DNA of 64,000 nt from Plectrocnemia conspersa (GCA_009617715.1 VTFK01000512.1:62001-126000), one strand, 5' to 3'; shown: positions 46,341 to 58,509, counted from the stretch's first letter. A program made the numbers and translations. The notes: a model not told the origin generated them from the letters alone.

Positions 46341-46419
46341 TATCTCCGGCTTTAACTATTTTACAATATATTCACAGTTTAGTAGATAAATATTTTATTT
46401 AATTTAAATAAATTCATAA

Positions 46420-46680
46420 AAAATTGTCATTACTGGTGAAAATATAATTTTACCAAAAAATACACATTCATAGTAAAATAATAATGAGTATGTAAATATT
46501 TATTACTACATATAGAACAGTTGATCTCATATATTTGTACTAGCACCTGCCAGATAATTCATATTTTCACTGGTAAAATATATATCTACTGGTGAAAATG
46601 TATTTTGATATGATTTTACTGAAATGACATATTTTAAAAAATATTTTCGAGGTAGATTCAAGACTGTTTTTTCTAGATTT
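46420..46680 (-). repeat. Family B dispersed repeat
   Basis: CTAGCACCTGCCAGATAATT, CTACTGGTGAAAATGTATTT, GAAATGACATATTTTAAAAA and CGAGGTAGATTCAAGACTG in the order of the 27.6-kb copy. Confidence 0.7.
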
Positions 46681-46689
46681 TTTTAGACA

Positions 46690-47280
46690 TGAAACTGAAT
46701 GTTTTATTTATTTGATTTGCTGCATTAAATCCAGTTGTCAAATTACTGATAATACAATCTATTAAAACATTAACTGGGTTTCTTCCTTAATTATTTGATC
46801 TGAAAATTCAGATCGAATACATAAATTACACTGCTACTAATTTACATTCGTAAAATTTTTCCTCTCATGTCAAATATTTTTTAAACGTTTAAAAAGCAAT
46901 AGTTTGTAAAAAAATTAACATAAACGGAGCGCGTCAAAAAATTACTATTTGTCCCTTTAAATAATAATGTTTATTGTGAAAGTATTACCTAGAAAGTGGG
47001 TGCTTTTGAAGGCAATGTTCCGCTCATTTTATTTATTGTGGCTAAAATAACTTATGCCTGAAATACATTAGTACATACGTCTCAAACAACTGTAGTTTAG
47101 TTCAGATCTATTATTTGAGGTCAGTTTTTACTTATTTATACATATACTCTTACTATGATTTTTCCCCCTCCCCCTTCTTCAGCAGACCTGGATATGACTG
47201 ATACAGACTGCATCGTATATGAAAAAATAATATAAGATTAAAGAAAATGATATGAGACACTCTTACTATGACTAAATTGT
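46690..47280. other. AT-rich spacer
   Basis: AT-rich; nothing recognised. Confidence 0.4.
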
Positions 47281-47289
47281 GTTATACAT

Positions 47290-48010
47290 TTTCTTAAAGG
47301 ATTAAGCGTCGCGGGTGTGTATTTGTGTTTTGCTTATATGTGTGCGATATACATATTTTTGAGAGAGGGATTTGTCCATAAGCGCGCGCAGGGAGCGGCC
47401 AGGGACATTGGGAATTAACACGAGTGTTAAACTTTAATTGAACCCTTGCAAGGGATAACGCTGTTTAAATTATTCGTGCCGTTTGATGTTATCTCTTTAC
47501 GACTCGCGTATTTATTTACGCGCGTACGTATTTCGCTTTGATGGGATTCTAATAGGCGGCGCCTTTTTACGTCGTCTGAGAGTTGCGGCGGACAAACGAT
47601 GCGATGAGGTGAAGTTTGCAGTTGTGCGGCTGTGCAGTGTCGTCGGTTGAGATAATACCGGAGGGGAGTCGCGTAATCCGATTACGAGACGACACGACGC
47701 TCACGTGGCCAGCCGCAGACGACCGTCGGTGCGCGAGCCCAAAGCAAATATTTCCCATTACCATCACTCAATTTACCGCACGTTGTGGAAAAACATTCCC
47801 AAATGTTTATTCGTGAAAATGTATTTTTATTAATGGATAATCGAATCGGTGTTGCCAGAGTGACGCCTTGTGCTTGTGTCAATATAGAGGGAGCAACACA
47901 GATTAACCACCGCAATAGTATTTATTATTAATCTCGTCGTATTTGCTAAAGTTATTGTGTTGCTCTCGTCACCGCCGTGTCAGTGTTGCCAGTGTTTCGC
48001 TTAGTCCGTG
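47290..48010. promoter_or_regulatory. CpG-rich unique island
   Basis: Non-repetitive, with frames open on both strands at 47567-47915 (66-77 codons, unrecognised). GAGCAACACA (47891-47900) and TGTGTTGCTC (47957-47966) form a distant inverted repeat. GTGTTGCCAGAGTG and GTGTTGCCAGTG flank that region as direct repeats. Candidate regulatory or noncoding transcribed element. Confidence 0.3.
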
Positions 48011-48019
48011 GTCAAATAA

Positions 48020-48580
48020 ATCGGCCCCCACATATTATTATTTAAATTTATTTAAAATTAAAATTGCTTTAAACCAAACTCATAGATTGCGACAGGTCAG
48101 TTCTATCTGATGTTACTAATTTCTCAGTTTTATTATTTAGAAAGCAATTATGATATTATTTTACGAGCAACAATGAATGATACATTTTATGATGGAATAT
48201 ATAGTGAAATATATTTCTCAATAAAATTTTTTTTTTAATAAATATATTAAAAAAATACCACCAAATGCACATTACAATTATTAATACTAACTATATAGTA
48301 TATAATTAAATTACCATGAGTTTAAGTTTGTGGAACGTTTAATTAGCAAATACAATAGTTACACCCTTATATTTTTTTATTATTTTTTTGTTAATATGAC
48401 ATTACAGAACCATATTTTATTTTAAAATATCTTTATACATCACTTCTCGATTTGGTATATACTATATTTTAATATATTAACTTTTTTATCTCTCCAGCTT
48501 TGCCTGGGATAGATTTAAACTTGTTCTTTATTTATTTAAATTCATTTTTATTATTCCGTTCTCAAAAAAATATTTCAATA
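48020..48580. other. AT-rich spacer
   Basis: AT-rich; nothing recognised. Confidence 0.4.
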
Positions 48581-48589
48581 CTTGGCTAT

Positions 48590-48830
48590 ATGCAATATTT
48601 TCAGTCTTAATTTTACGTAATCGATCATCAGCACGTCGCTGTTCAGTTTCTTCAGCGGATTTATTGGCACGTATTGCAGTATAGTACGTAATCGGTCGTT
48701 AAATGAAAGTTTAAAATAGCACAGTTTATATAAAAATGGTAGTTAGAATAATATGTACAAATGTTACGATGTCACTGTTTACCGTTTAGGAGAAATTCTT
48801 GTAATAGAGAGACAGACTTAAAAAAATATG
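48590..48830 (-). pseudogene. Repeat R, second copy of Arg/Glu-rich repeat-protein fragment
   Basis: The minus strand reads AIRANKSAEETEQRRADDRL then RKIK with no stop. A second DRLRTI just upstream suggests a repeat unit of about 20 residues. DNA matches 12541-12780 through CAGCACGTCGCTGTTCAGTT and ATGTACAAATGTTACG. Not an intact gene. Confidence 0.5.
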
Positions 48831-48839
48831 TGAAAGCTT

Positions 48840-50870
48840 ACATAAAGTATGAACGAACTATACTGTCAGGTTTAAAAGATTTATTTGAGATAATTGGGAA
48901 GACATCCAGTTAAGTACAAATTGGAACGATTCTCATAACTGAATTTATAATATAAAACACAATCTTTTTTATAAAATATATTAAAATTATTATTTTAAAA
49001 AAAGATTAGATGTAAAGTATTTCAATATAATGTTTTTCTTAAATCTATTTATATCGGTTGATACTATAACAGAATTTTGGTTAACTTGAACTAAGTTCTT
49101 GTAATCTCTGTTGTTTATTCAGCCCCCTGTATGATACTTAAAAATGATCTATCATTAATGTGTTTTAAATTTATTATATAGTATAATATTTCGCATAGAA
49201 AGCTATAAATATAAAAATGTATTTGTATTATTTAATTAGCTATTAGTATATAAATTATTAAATTATTAAAATAACAATGATAATACGTTATGATAATAGT
49301 GCGACTTAATAAAAGCAGGTAGTGATTTAAACTTAATTCTTGTAAAAAGTTCAGTTATATTTCAATCAAAATTAAATAAAAAGTGAAATTGTATTTACTC
49401 AGAAGTTTGGTTAGATTTTATTTAAGGTACATCATTTTCGTAAGGGTTAATTAATTCTAGCTAAGCTATACTGGTTTTAAACTATTTTAAGCCGAACTCC
49501 ACCAATAAGTTTTAATCCAACTTAAATTAATCTAGAATTGCGGATATATTTAAATATATTATAACTAAAAATTGCCTTTTTTTAAGACTTAGATGACGTC
49601 ACTTCTTCTTTCTATCTAATATTAAAAGTGTTTTGGTATACTTATTAGGAAATGGATAACAAAGATCAAAAATTTGAAGAAAATGTTTTTATTTTAAAAT
49701 TAAAATTATTACCAAAATATTGTTTGCATAAATTAAAATCGATTTTTTGTTTGAATATAATTTTATGTGTATCTGTGAAACTACAAAAAATATATAAAAA
49801 AATAATATCCTGATAATCACTAATCCTGATTTCACTAGAAAAAGAGAGAAAAATACAATAATTGAAGTGGTCTTTTTGTAAATTTGGAATCGTACTTCTT
49901 CAGAAATAGTTTTTGAATTCTCTCCAAAAACTATGAGTACTTCGCTTTATTTTAATTCCAGAAAATGGGGTTAATAAGGGGCGCAATTGCGACTCTCTAG
50001 AGCTATAAACATACATTGGTACAGAAGCAAATTAATTTTAATTTAAAATTTAAAGATCTTCTCTTGTACTAGTATTGGAATACATGCCAGCTGTCAGCTT
50101 TTCGTTTATTTAAAGTTTAATATCTTGTAATTATCACTTGGTATTAATTTGCATACCTTTTAGGGTATGCGTACCATACTTGGGAGACCACTGATATAAT
50201 ACATAGTAAATATTTATTAGACAATAGTCCTGAAACGTTGATTATGGTCAAAATAATCAAACACTGAATGGGACTTTGTACTTTTCTCATTTCTTCAGGA
50301 GTATATAAGTCATAACACTGCCGTACTGAATCACATATTTAGACACTAAAATCAAAATTTGACACTTGCTTTCCAATTTGGAATAAACGGTTTCACAAAG
50401 TGGAGCTATGGTGAAACGCACTAAATAGACACGACCCTTAGAAGACTAAAGAAAACCGCCGTTTTTCTAGTCATTTAAATACCCAATTATTTAAGCATAT
50501 CTTCGATACGATTTGAAGACTTCCTGATACAAAAACAGTCACTTATATATATTTACAAATTTTATAAAACAATAATATTAGTATAAATTAAACGACTTGG
50601 TAATTCTAATAAAAAATATTAGATTTACAGTCTCTGAATATTTTAATTTCGGCTCACAGATTTCTCTTGTACTTGTACACTATTTTTGACATCACAATCA
50701 ATATTTCTTTCTTCACAATTTTATTTTATAATATTAAAACATCTAAATTTTTTTTAAATATGTATTTATCTATTGTTCCTTAATCATATACCCACAAGAG
50801 TATCTCGAACTCTTTGCGTAAATTCACTAATATAACATGTGTGTATACTAAACTAGGAACTTAATGATAT
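48840..50870. other. Long AT-rich desert
   Basis: AT-rich. A GGGTATGCGTACCATAC palindrome-like word sits at 50163-50179. No gene or clear repeat boundary is recognised. Confidence 0.4.
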
Positions 50871-50879
50871 CTATAATCC

Positions 50880-51310
50880 ACGTATATCTACGTTGGTTCC
50901 GCCTCTGTGTCTTTTCAGTTTCGGTAAAATTAACCAGCACAAACGGCACATTGAAAGACGAATAGTTTCCCGAATGCGATTACCGCTGTGAATGCGCTTT
51001 GACGAGCTCATTCAACGAACAGCGATGACAAATGCAAAGTTTGACAGTCCTCCCCAGAAATTGCAGGTCTTGCATTTTAAAAGGGCGAGGGTTGACGTTT
51101 GCGGTGTTCAATAGAGTTGTTTTGAGCGAGAGGCGTCACTACGCGTGATGGGATTGGATAACCATCTTTTATGCAATAACCGAATAAATGAGAGAGAGAG
51201 TGTGGCCCTTTTGTCGCTAAGATCGCATCGCAGATAACCGGGATTACTTACGCTTGCCGAACATGACGCAAAATATGCGGTGATTTATTTAGAGGCGCTC
51301 TTCAAATCAC
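50880..51310. promoter_or_regulatory. CpG-rich unique island
   Basis: Non-repetitive and CpG-rich with a short (GA)n run at 51190-51200. No long frame. Candidate regulatory element. Confidence 0.3.
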
Positions 51311-51394
51311 TATTTAATATATACAGTGTTGATGTGAAAACTTTGACAAATTCAATTATATTTCTCTATTTTTTTGCGAACACACTTTTTGAAA

Positions 51395-51720
51395 TGCGTA
51401 TTTTTCAGTGAAGTTATAGTTTTAGTAGTATAAATATAATTTCACTAACTGCTTCATAGAAATATTCAAATATATTTTTTTATAAAAAATAAAATTAAAT
51501 TTATTCATAACTACTTCTTTTAACAAAATTTGCGCTCAGTTGAAGACGACCACTTACGTCGCTTTTAACACGTTTCACGTTTAGAGCAGCATAGAATTTT
51601 ACTAGCACCTATCAGATAAATTATATTTTTTTTAGTAGACATATATGTACATAGTAGTGAAAATGTATTTTGATATTATTTTATTAAAATTGTTACATAC
51701 GAGTATATACAATAAAAAAA
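51395..51720 (-). repeat. Family B dispersed repeat, diverged
   Basis: TAGCACCTATCAGATAAATT, TAGTGAAAATGTATTTTGAT and an upstream TTTTCAGTGAAGTTATAG keep the family B order with more substitutions than the 46.4-kb copy. Confidence 0.55.
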
Positions 51721-51729
51721 ATTTTAGAA

Positions 51730-53100
51730 CGACAAGCATCTCATAAGCAATTGTTTAATGATTAAAAAAAAATAGGTTACGTATTGCTCTAATTATTTAA
51801 GAGACTCTAAATCTTTATACTCACCTTTATGCTTTACGAAAAATTATTCGGTACATAAACACAGTATTAGCATACTAAAAAATCCCAAAATATCAAAACA
51901 CTATATTAAAAAGTTTGTTTTCATTAAAATAGGTAATTGAAATTAACCGTAAATTACTAATAATTTAAGCTATCATACCTTAAAGTACAGTTTGTGGTAG
52001 TTTCTTATGCTTATTATCTTTAAGTAAAAAAATATATTTTGGGTTCTAGTTAAAAAAAGTAACAGATATTTATAAAGATAACCGACTTAAATAAAACTTT
52101 AAAAGCATCTTTTAGCCATCTAATTATATGATGTGAAAAAATATTTTTAACTCAATTTTATATTAAAAATATATACTATACTTAAATACAAAGTATACTA
52201 AAATATCTATTTGCTGCTTGTTTGGACTAGATCTGACGATCAAAGTGGTATTTAGGATTTTATTAGAGCTTTGAAGGTCATTTTGTGTTATCAAATCGAG
52301 ATTGAACTTATTCTCGGAGAAAGTGAAAAATTCAAGTGAGTTTCAATTAATTTTTTTTACAACTTTCCTGCATATTTACGATTAGGAAAAAGAGAGAAGA
52401 TCATCGACTTTTTTTCTTTCCTACCCTTTGATCAATTTGGATGGTTCAAGGCTTTGTTTCTTAAAATATTTTATTAGACTTCATATATTTATTGAATTAT
52501 ATTAAACTATCATAGACGAGAGCACATAAAAATGCCGTTTTTATTTTTATGTGCTTTGACTTAAATATTGCTTGGTTAACTTGGTTAACTTGAAATGCTC
52601 GCTTTAAAGTCTAAATTAGGATAAAATCGTCATGATGTGATAACTGGTCTAAAAACTAAATGACGCTAAGAGAAAAAAAATCCGCCTACCAAATTCTTTC
52701 ATCATCCAAGGAGCCAATTATGACAATATTTTTTGCAATGTATAAAAAAATGTTTTTAATGTTAAGTGGATTGTGTAAATATAATAAACTAATTATAGCA
52801 GTTTCTCATCTGTCTCATAGACGTATTAGATTTAAGGAAATGCTCACTTTTATCTATAAAGTCCAAAGGCATGTATTTCATGCCCAATATATTTTTTATT
52901 TTCTGAAGCCATTTTAAATAATTTGATGATAAAATTTTCAGTATTTTATGTCATTAGTTATTTAAAGATACTTTTAATAATATTACGTAATTATAAAAAA
53001 TATATATTTACTGTCTGTGATATGCTAACCTATTATCAACACCATGTATAAATCCATAATATTCAAGTTCATTGAAACCTCGGATTGTACAATATTTTAA
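51730..53100. other. AT-rich desert with a 13-bp hairpin
   Basis: AT-rich. AGCACATAAAAAT (52521-52533) and ATTTTTATGTGCT (52543-52555) form a perfect hairpin with a 9-base loop. TTGGTTAACTTGGTTAAC at about 52573 is a tandem word. A plus frame of 85 codons (52660-52917) is unrecognised. Confidence 0.4.
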
Positions 53101-53119
53101 AAGATAAGAAATTTTGTTT

Positions 53120-53266
53120 AATAAATTTAAACTCGATAAACGAGCAGTGTCTTGCTATACGAGCAAATCCGTATTTTTTTATATTAGTGATTTTGCAGCA
53201 CATTTCCAAAACTTACATTATCATCCTTTGTTTTGAGGAAACTTGTTTTTAATTATGCTCGTATAT
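53120..53266. repeat. Possible pogo-like end fragment
   Basis: ACTCGATAAACGAGCAG and TATACGAGCA (53156-53165), with the complement TGCTCGTATA at 53256-53265, resemble Tigger-type subterminal repeats. Too short to classify with confidence. The following element begins beside it. Confidence 0.3.
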
Positions 53267-53267
53267 A

Positions 53268-53835
53268 AAGGTGTTTTTTTTAAAGATTTTTTTCAAATTG
53301 GCAACATTTTTTTAGTGAGTTTAACCAATTTAACAGCTGACATTTTGCCTTGCCATTTCATTATGAATAGACTTACGCCAGAACAACGTTTGCAAATTGT
53401 GCAAATTTATTTGATTTAATTCGCGAAACACACCGTGCTCTACCTTCATTTTACGGTCGATATAAACGTCCGTTTTTGCACCACGCACCACGCATAATTG
53501 ATAATACGCATCCGCAGAGACGTTGTACAGTGCGCAACGAAGAAGTTGTTTCTGCTGTGAAACGTGGCATTGAGGAGGACACAAATTAATCGATTCACCA
53601 ATGTGCACAGCAATTGGAGCTTTGTCCATCCACTTTATGGAATATTTTGCTGAAAGATCTTGCTTACGAGCTTACAAGATCCAGCTCATGCAATAATTGA
53701 AGCCGCTTGATTGCTCTTGATCCACATTTTCACCATAAAAATTTGTTTAGCAAAGAGGGTCATTTTTGTTTGATGGGTCATGGCTATGTCAAAATTACCG
53801 CCATTGGAATGAATAAAATCCACTAGTCATTATTT
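53268..53835 (+). pseudogene. Tc1/mariner-type transposon relic with broken transposase
   Basis: The end GGTGTTTTTTTTAAAG and untranslated leader AAATTGGCAAC come first, then ATG at 53363 and MNRLTPEQRLQIVQIYLI followed by a stop. Next come FYGRYKRP and NTHPQRRCTVRNEEVVSA, then QLELCPSTLWNILLKDL and AYKIQLMQ, all in order for a Tc1/mariner transposase N-terminal DNA-binding half as found in many insects. After an internal deletion, GHFCLMGHGYV resembles the EAHFHLGGYV block that holds the second part of the catalytic domain, with the key acidic residue region altered. Several frameshifts and stops; no right end found. The minus frame at 53629-53330 is its shadow. Confidence 0.8.
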
Positions 53836-53839
53836 AGAC

Positions 53840-54040
53840 ACCATCATTTTAGAAAGCGTTCGAGTGGAGTAGAAACCCATGTGATATATTCGACAAACTC
53901 TCTTCGAGTCAGTTTCTGTAGGACCTGCACTTGAAGCGTTTTTCACCTCCTATATACTCATCAGACCGTGAACTCTGGAAGAAAGTCTTCAGGTCCAATG
54001 TACTCTCTTAAGTGTCTCATGAAATAAACGATGTGTGCAG
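53840..54040. other. Unique spacer
   Basis: No repeat or gene recognised. Confidence 0.3.
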
Positions 54041-54590
54041 ATAAAAAGTTAACTATACAAGAAACGGTCGTACCATGAAACAATGCGATGCGGAAGACGG
54101 AATAATAATTGTCCGTCACAATACCCATTGACGATTTCCAGCGAATCCAGGGTGTAGGTGCAGTCACCCTCCGTCGAGAGGCCGTCGAGAACGTGACGCT
54201 TCGCCGGGGGATTCCACCCTACCCTGTCACGGTCTAAGCTCGGATCCCTTCCGCGGTGAAGGGTGCATCTGTTGAATATGTATGAAGGCATGCACCCTTG
54301 TACTTCTTTAAACAGAAACTATGAGGTGATCATCAACGATATTTACACGAAAAATATAAATAAATTACACCGAGCGAAAGCGCCGCGTTCGCGAAACAGA
54401 TCAAACAAAACAATGCGAACCACTCCTGGCCCCCCCTTTCTCTCTACATTGCACTGCTGCGGTTTAACGCGGCGTTACTTTATGCAAATTGATTTGTGTA
54501 TTTAAAAATCAGAATATTCAGCAACGCTCTGCAATATAGCAGTGAAACTTGCGAGGTTTCAGTGCCAGCGCAACGCTTTTAAATATATTA
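54040..54590. promoter_or_regulatory. CpG-rich unique island with 10-bp hairpin
   Basis: AAGGGTGCAT (54259-54268) and ATGCACCCTT (54290-54299) are perfect inverted repeats around a 21-base loop. A minus frame of 80 codons (54291-54049) is unrecognised. The right part (54350-54480) is CpG-rich. Candidate regulatory element. Confidence 0.3.
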
Positions 54591-54599
54591 TTTACAACT

Positions 54600-54870
54600 T
54601 ACCTATGTGAATTAATAAACATTATTATTTTTTCAAGTAATGTTTATTTTATAAAAATAAATGCTTTAATATTTTAAAGGGTAGTTACAATGTTTATATA
54701 AAAGATATATAGTGAATAGTGAATTTAGCCGCGTAACGATGATTTTTTAAGTGAGACAATTTTAATTGTGTTTAATTAACGTAAATAAAATTAGATTTTA
54801 TATATTTATTAAAAAAATCAGTAAAATCCACTTTATAAAAATTGTGATTTTACTTTTTTTAGCTTGTAAA
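54600..54870. other. AT-rich spacer
   Basis: AT-rich; nothing recognised. Confidence 0.4.
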
Positions 54871-54879
54871 TATAAAGTA

Positions 54880-56720
54880 CTAAATATTTAATCTAACCCC
54901 ATTTTAGGGCTGTGTTAGGTTAAAATCTATGCTGAATTTTGGATTGGGTGGTAGCAATACAATTTTGGTAGTATTTTTTTAATTGACTAGATTTAAATCT
55001 AACTATATTTTTGGGTTGCTTAATATTTTAATCAAAGCTTACTTAACGTTTTTTAGTAGTGTTTAGTTTAAATCCAGTCTCGATTTTTTTTTATTAAGGT
55101 TAATTTTAAATTAAACCTCACTTTATTAGGTTTGAGTTAGACTTGAATTTATTTTTAATTTTAAGTTTTTAGATTTAAATCTAACCTCATTTTTTGGCAA
55201 CGTTAGATTTAAATCTAAGATAAATCTTATAATTGTTTTTAATTAGGAAACGATTAAACCTATAATTTCTTTATTAAGTTTGGGTTAAATTTAAATCTTA
55301 TCTCATTTTAAGGTTGGATTATAATAAAATCTAGGCTCATTTTTGGACTGTAATAATTATTTCGTTATTTGTATATAACCCTTATTTTTTATTTAATTTA
55401 AATTTTATTTTTAAATTGGGTAAGAAATAAAACTACCCTTACCTTATTCAGTTATGGTTTAAATTTATTTAAATGTTAGAGTAGATTTATTTTCTACATT
55501 ATTTTTGATCTGGGTTAGCTTTAAGTCCAAGTTCAATTTTGTATTAGGTTATAATAAAATATAACCATACTTCAATATAGAGTTAGTTCAATATTTTAAA
55601 GTTGCATACAATTTATATTTAACTTTATTTTTCACTGGATTAATTTTTAATCTAAGTTGAACTTTTGATTGGATAAATATAACTATAATTTTTAGTAGCG
55701 TTTTATTTCATTTTTTAACCTTTAAATACAGAGGTTGTATTAGAATTAAATCTAACGTATGTTAGATTTGCGTTTAATCTGAATTTTTGCTAAATATAAC
55801 CCCACTGTAATTTAGGGTTAAGTTTAAATTTAGGTTTCATTTAAAATAAAGTTATTTTTAAATCTTAGCTGATTTCAGTCAAATTCGGTTATAGAAAACT
55901 AAATTTTAAAGTAAGATGTAGTTAAATATAAACACAATTTATTAGTAGCGCTTTTTTCTACCTCAAAATACAGTTGAATTTAAATTTAACTGTATTTAAA
56001 GGTTACGTTATTTTTAGGCTATGTTAGATTTGAGCTTATGCTAAATTTTGGATTGGGTTTCAGCTAAATATAACCTACTTTAATTTAGGGTTAAGTTTAA
56101 ATCAAGATTTACCTTATTTTAAAGTTTGGTAAAATTTATTTTCAACGTAATTTTGTACTGAATTAATTTTAAATCCATACCGAATTTTATAGCTTAATTG
56201 AACCGCAATTTTTAGTAGGGTTAAGTTTAAATTGCATCTATTTTTTATTCAAATTTAGCTTAAATATAAAGTTACTTTATAAATTTTGTTATAATACGTC
56301 CAAAAACAGCATTTTGTAGTAGGGTCAAATTTAAATCTAATCTCATTTTTTAATAAGGTTTGGTTTAAATTTATCTTTACTCTAAAAGTTTGGGCTAAAT
56401 TTAAATTTAATTTAAGGTTGTGTTAGAATTAAACCTAATATAATTTTTGAGCTGAGCTAGATTTAAGTTTGAGCTGAATTTTGTATTGAGTTTAACCTAA
56501 GTATAACTCCACTTTAATGTAGGGTTATGTTTAAAATCTCATCATCTAATCAAATTAGGTTATGTTAGATTTTAATCTAAGTTAAGTTAGGCGTAAACAT
56601 CAAAGCTAAATTTAAATTAAAATCTCACATGAATCTTACGGTTGGGTTACATAAATATAAATCAAATCTAAATATAAGGCTGGACTAGAATTAAATCTCA
56701 CCTTTATAATAGTTAGGAAT
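54880..56720. repeat. Degenerate array rich in TTAGGTT and AAATCTAACCT
   Basis: The same words recur in varied order for 1.8 kb: GGTTAAATTTAAAT, AAATCTAACCTCATTTT, TTTTTAGTAG-GTTTAGTTTAAAT (near 55043, 55692, 56210 and 56313) and GCTGAATTTTGGATTGGG (54933, about 56041 and 56474 with variants). CACTTTAATTTAGGGTTAAG also recurs. No fixed period survives, though several blocks repeat at about 260 and 430 bp. Vocabulary overlaps the 3.6-6.5-kb array. Probably an old, shuffled satellite; noncoding. Confidence 0.6.
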
Positions 56721-56729
56721 ATATAAAAT

Positions 56730-57530
56730 ATAACGATTCTATTACATATTATTTTAACAATATATAATTGTTTAATATATAATTTTACACAATTATATTT
56801 TTTTTAATAAATTTTATATTATTTCAAGTATTAATGTAACATCAGTTGATTTTCGCAGGCTGCGATAAAAGAGAGTATGAATTGTTTTAGGGCCACCCTG
56901 TGTGCGTGTGTGTTTTATCTGTCGAATAGGGTTATCCCGGCCGGGTCCGGGTAACTACAGTTTAATATAACCGGAACGATAGTCGCAGGGGGACAAACAA
57001 AATATGCAAGAAGCAAAGTTGTCGGCACGTCGGAAAAGCAGTCAAAGGCGGACCGCGTGCGGCAAAAAAGCGCGAGCTTTCGTCTCGGTCGTCACTCGCA
57101 GTGAACCCTCGGCCTCGTTTCATGAGCTTATTACCAAATTGATTAGATTTGGTCCGTTCGTCCGACGAGAATCCTCGATCGACATTTGTTACCCTGTATT
57201 TTATAGCCCGTGACGCCGACGACGATTTTGCGGTCGCCTTATGTCGCATTTTTTCGACGCGCTGAGAGAATCCAATCATCAAATGGCCAGAGGGATGTAC
57301 AATCGACGAAAGCGACTATAAAACACATTCGGCGTGATTATTCGCTAAGTAATGGCGGTGCCTTGCTAATGTGTGCGGTAGCAAAGATAAACAATTCCGA
57401 GCAATCACTTTAGAGGAGATAAACGACAACACTTGTATGCGGTCACTGAAATGCCGAGCAAGAAAGCGCGTAATGTAATTGACCCTTGATTTACCAAAAC
57501 GCAATAAAAGGGACAAAAGAAACTCACTGA
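56730..57530. promoter_or_regulatory. CpG-rich unique island (56860-57500)
   Basis: Sharp rise in GC from about 56860, with CCCGGCCGGGTCCGGGTAAC at 56936. Overlapping frames on both strands (66-106 codons) are unrecognised. Candidate regulatory or noncoding exon region. Confidence 0.3.
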
Positions 57531-57656
57531 TGTTAACAATGTTTTAGTTGATTTGTACATATCGATTATTATTTATCCGATTCATCTATGAGATCGCACT
57601 ACGAATTTTTACCATTAGGATTAGGTAATACAATACCGGTATTCGTTTAGCTTAGT

Positions 57657-57708
57657 CGAGAGACAACAGTTAATACCGTATAATACCGGTATTAACTGTT
57701 GTCTCTCG
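57657..57708. repeat. Perfect 22-bp inverted repeat (hairpin) with 8-base loop
   Basis: Left arm 57657-57678 and right arm 57687-57708 are exact complements (core GAGAGACAACAGTTAATACC), loop TATAATAC. AATACCGGTATT palindromes lie at 57632 and within the right junction. It may be a foldback mini-element or a recent palindromic insertion; related palindromes are at 20750-20790. Confidence 0.75.
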
Positions 57709-57934
57709 GTAATACCAATATTGAAAATTCCAGTATTATTGCAAATTCTAATTATAATTACACACGTAGACAACACTGATATAGCCAATAACAAAAATTG
57801 TTAAATACATATAGCTAGAAACGATATTAATTATTTTAAATAATTCAAAGCACATCTCTCTATTGAAATATCAATTGTTTCTATCTCTTTAATGCTGATC
57901 TCAATGAAGATTTGAAGTATGTACAACATTTGTA

Positions 57935-58012
57935 TTTTGCATAATCTTTTTATAGGTGATCAAATGCCTTTTCAATATCCATCAAGCAGAACTTGTTATT
58001 TTTCTATATGAA
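57935..58012 (-). pseudogene. Reverse-transcriptase fragment (non-LTR type)
   Basis: The minus strand reads KNNKFCLMDIEKAFDHL then a stop. The D-x-E-KAFD core matches motif A of non-LTR reverse transcriptases (F.D..KAFD), which carries the first catalytic Asp. Only this short piece is recognisable; flanks are unclear. Confidence 0.55.
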
Positions 58013-58019
58013 AGTAAAA

Positions 58020-58500
58020 ATTTACGCCATGAAATATATAAATCATTCAGATACCGAATCCGCTCTAACCCTTTGAACGCGAGACCATAATTTAGAGATG
58101 AGATTGTAGGAAAAAAAGTCGGGAAAGATTGAGAAGCGATCGTCGGAGCGGCGTTCGGCAGAGACAATAAGCAAATAAAGCTTTGAGGACAATCGAGTTT
58201 GAGGCTTTTTCGTTTTGGTTTCGGACAAAGGGTTTAGGGCGCGTGCGTGGAGCGGGCATTAATGTCCGCGCCTTATTTCGCGTCGTTTGTTCTTCGCGGC
58301 CTTTTATTGTTTTAGCGATAGTGTTCCTTCTGCGAACATCATCGCGCGGCCCTTTGTCGTAAAATCGAGGAAAGATACCGCACACGCGCTCTATACTTTA
58401 TTTTACAATACCCTCTGTATGCCTATATGTTTAGCGGCAAATTCAATTTTCTCTCTGGCGGCTCCCCCTTATTAATGTGTCGCCGCATAAAACACAAATT
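58020..58500. promoter_or_regulatory. CpG-rich unique island
   Basis: Non-repetitive. Minus frames of 61-97 codons and a plus frame of 62 overlap and are unrecognised. Candidate regulatory element. Confidence 0.3.
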
Positions 58501-58509
58501 AACTATTCA

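Noticed and set aside
47891..47966. microRNA precursor from GAGCAACACA inverted repeat
   Set aside because: Pairing stops after about ten bases and the loop is 56 bases, so no miRNA-like stem forms.
53330..53629. 99-codon minus-strand frame
   Set aside because: It is the antisense shadow of the Tc1/mariner transposase relic.
54880..56720. True telomeric (TTAGG)n tract
   Set aside because: TTAGG occurs often but never as a regular head-to-tail array; the words fit a degenerate longer unit.
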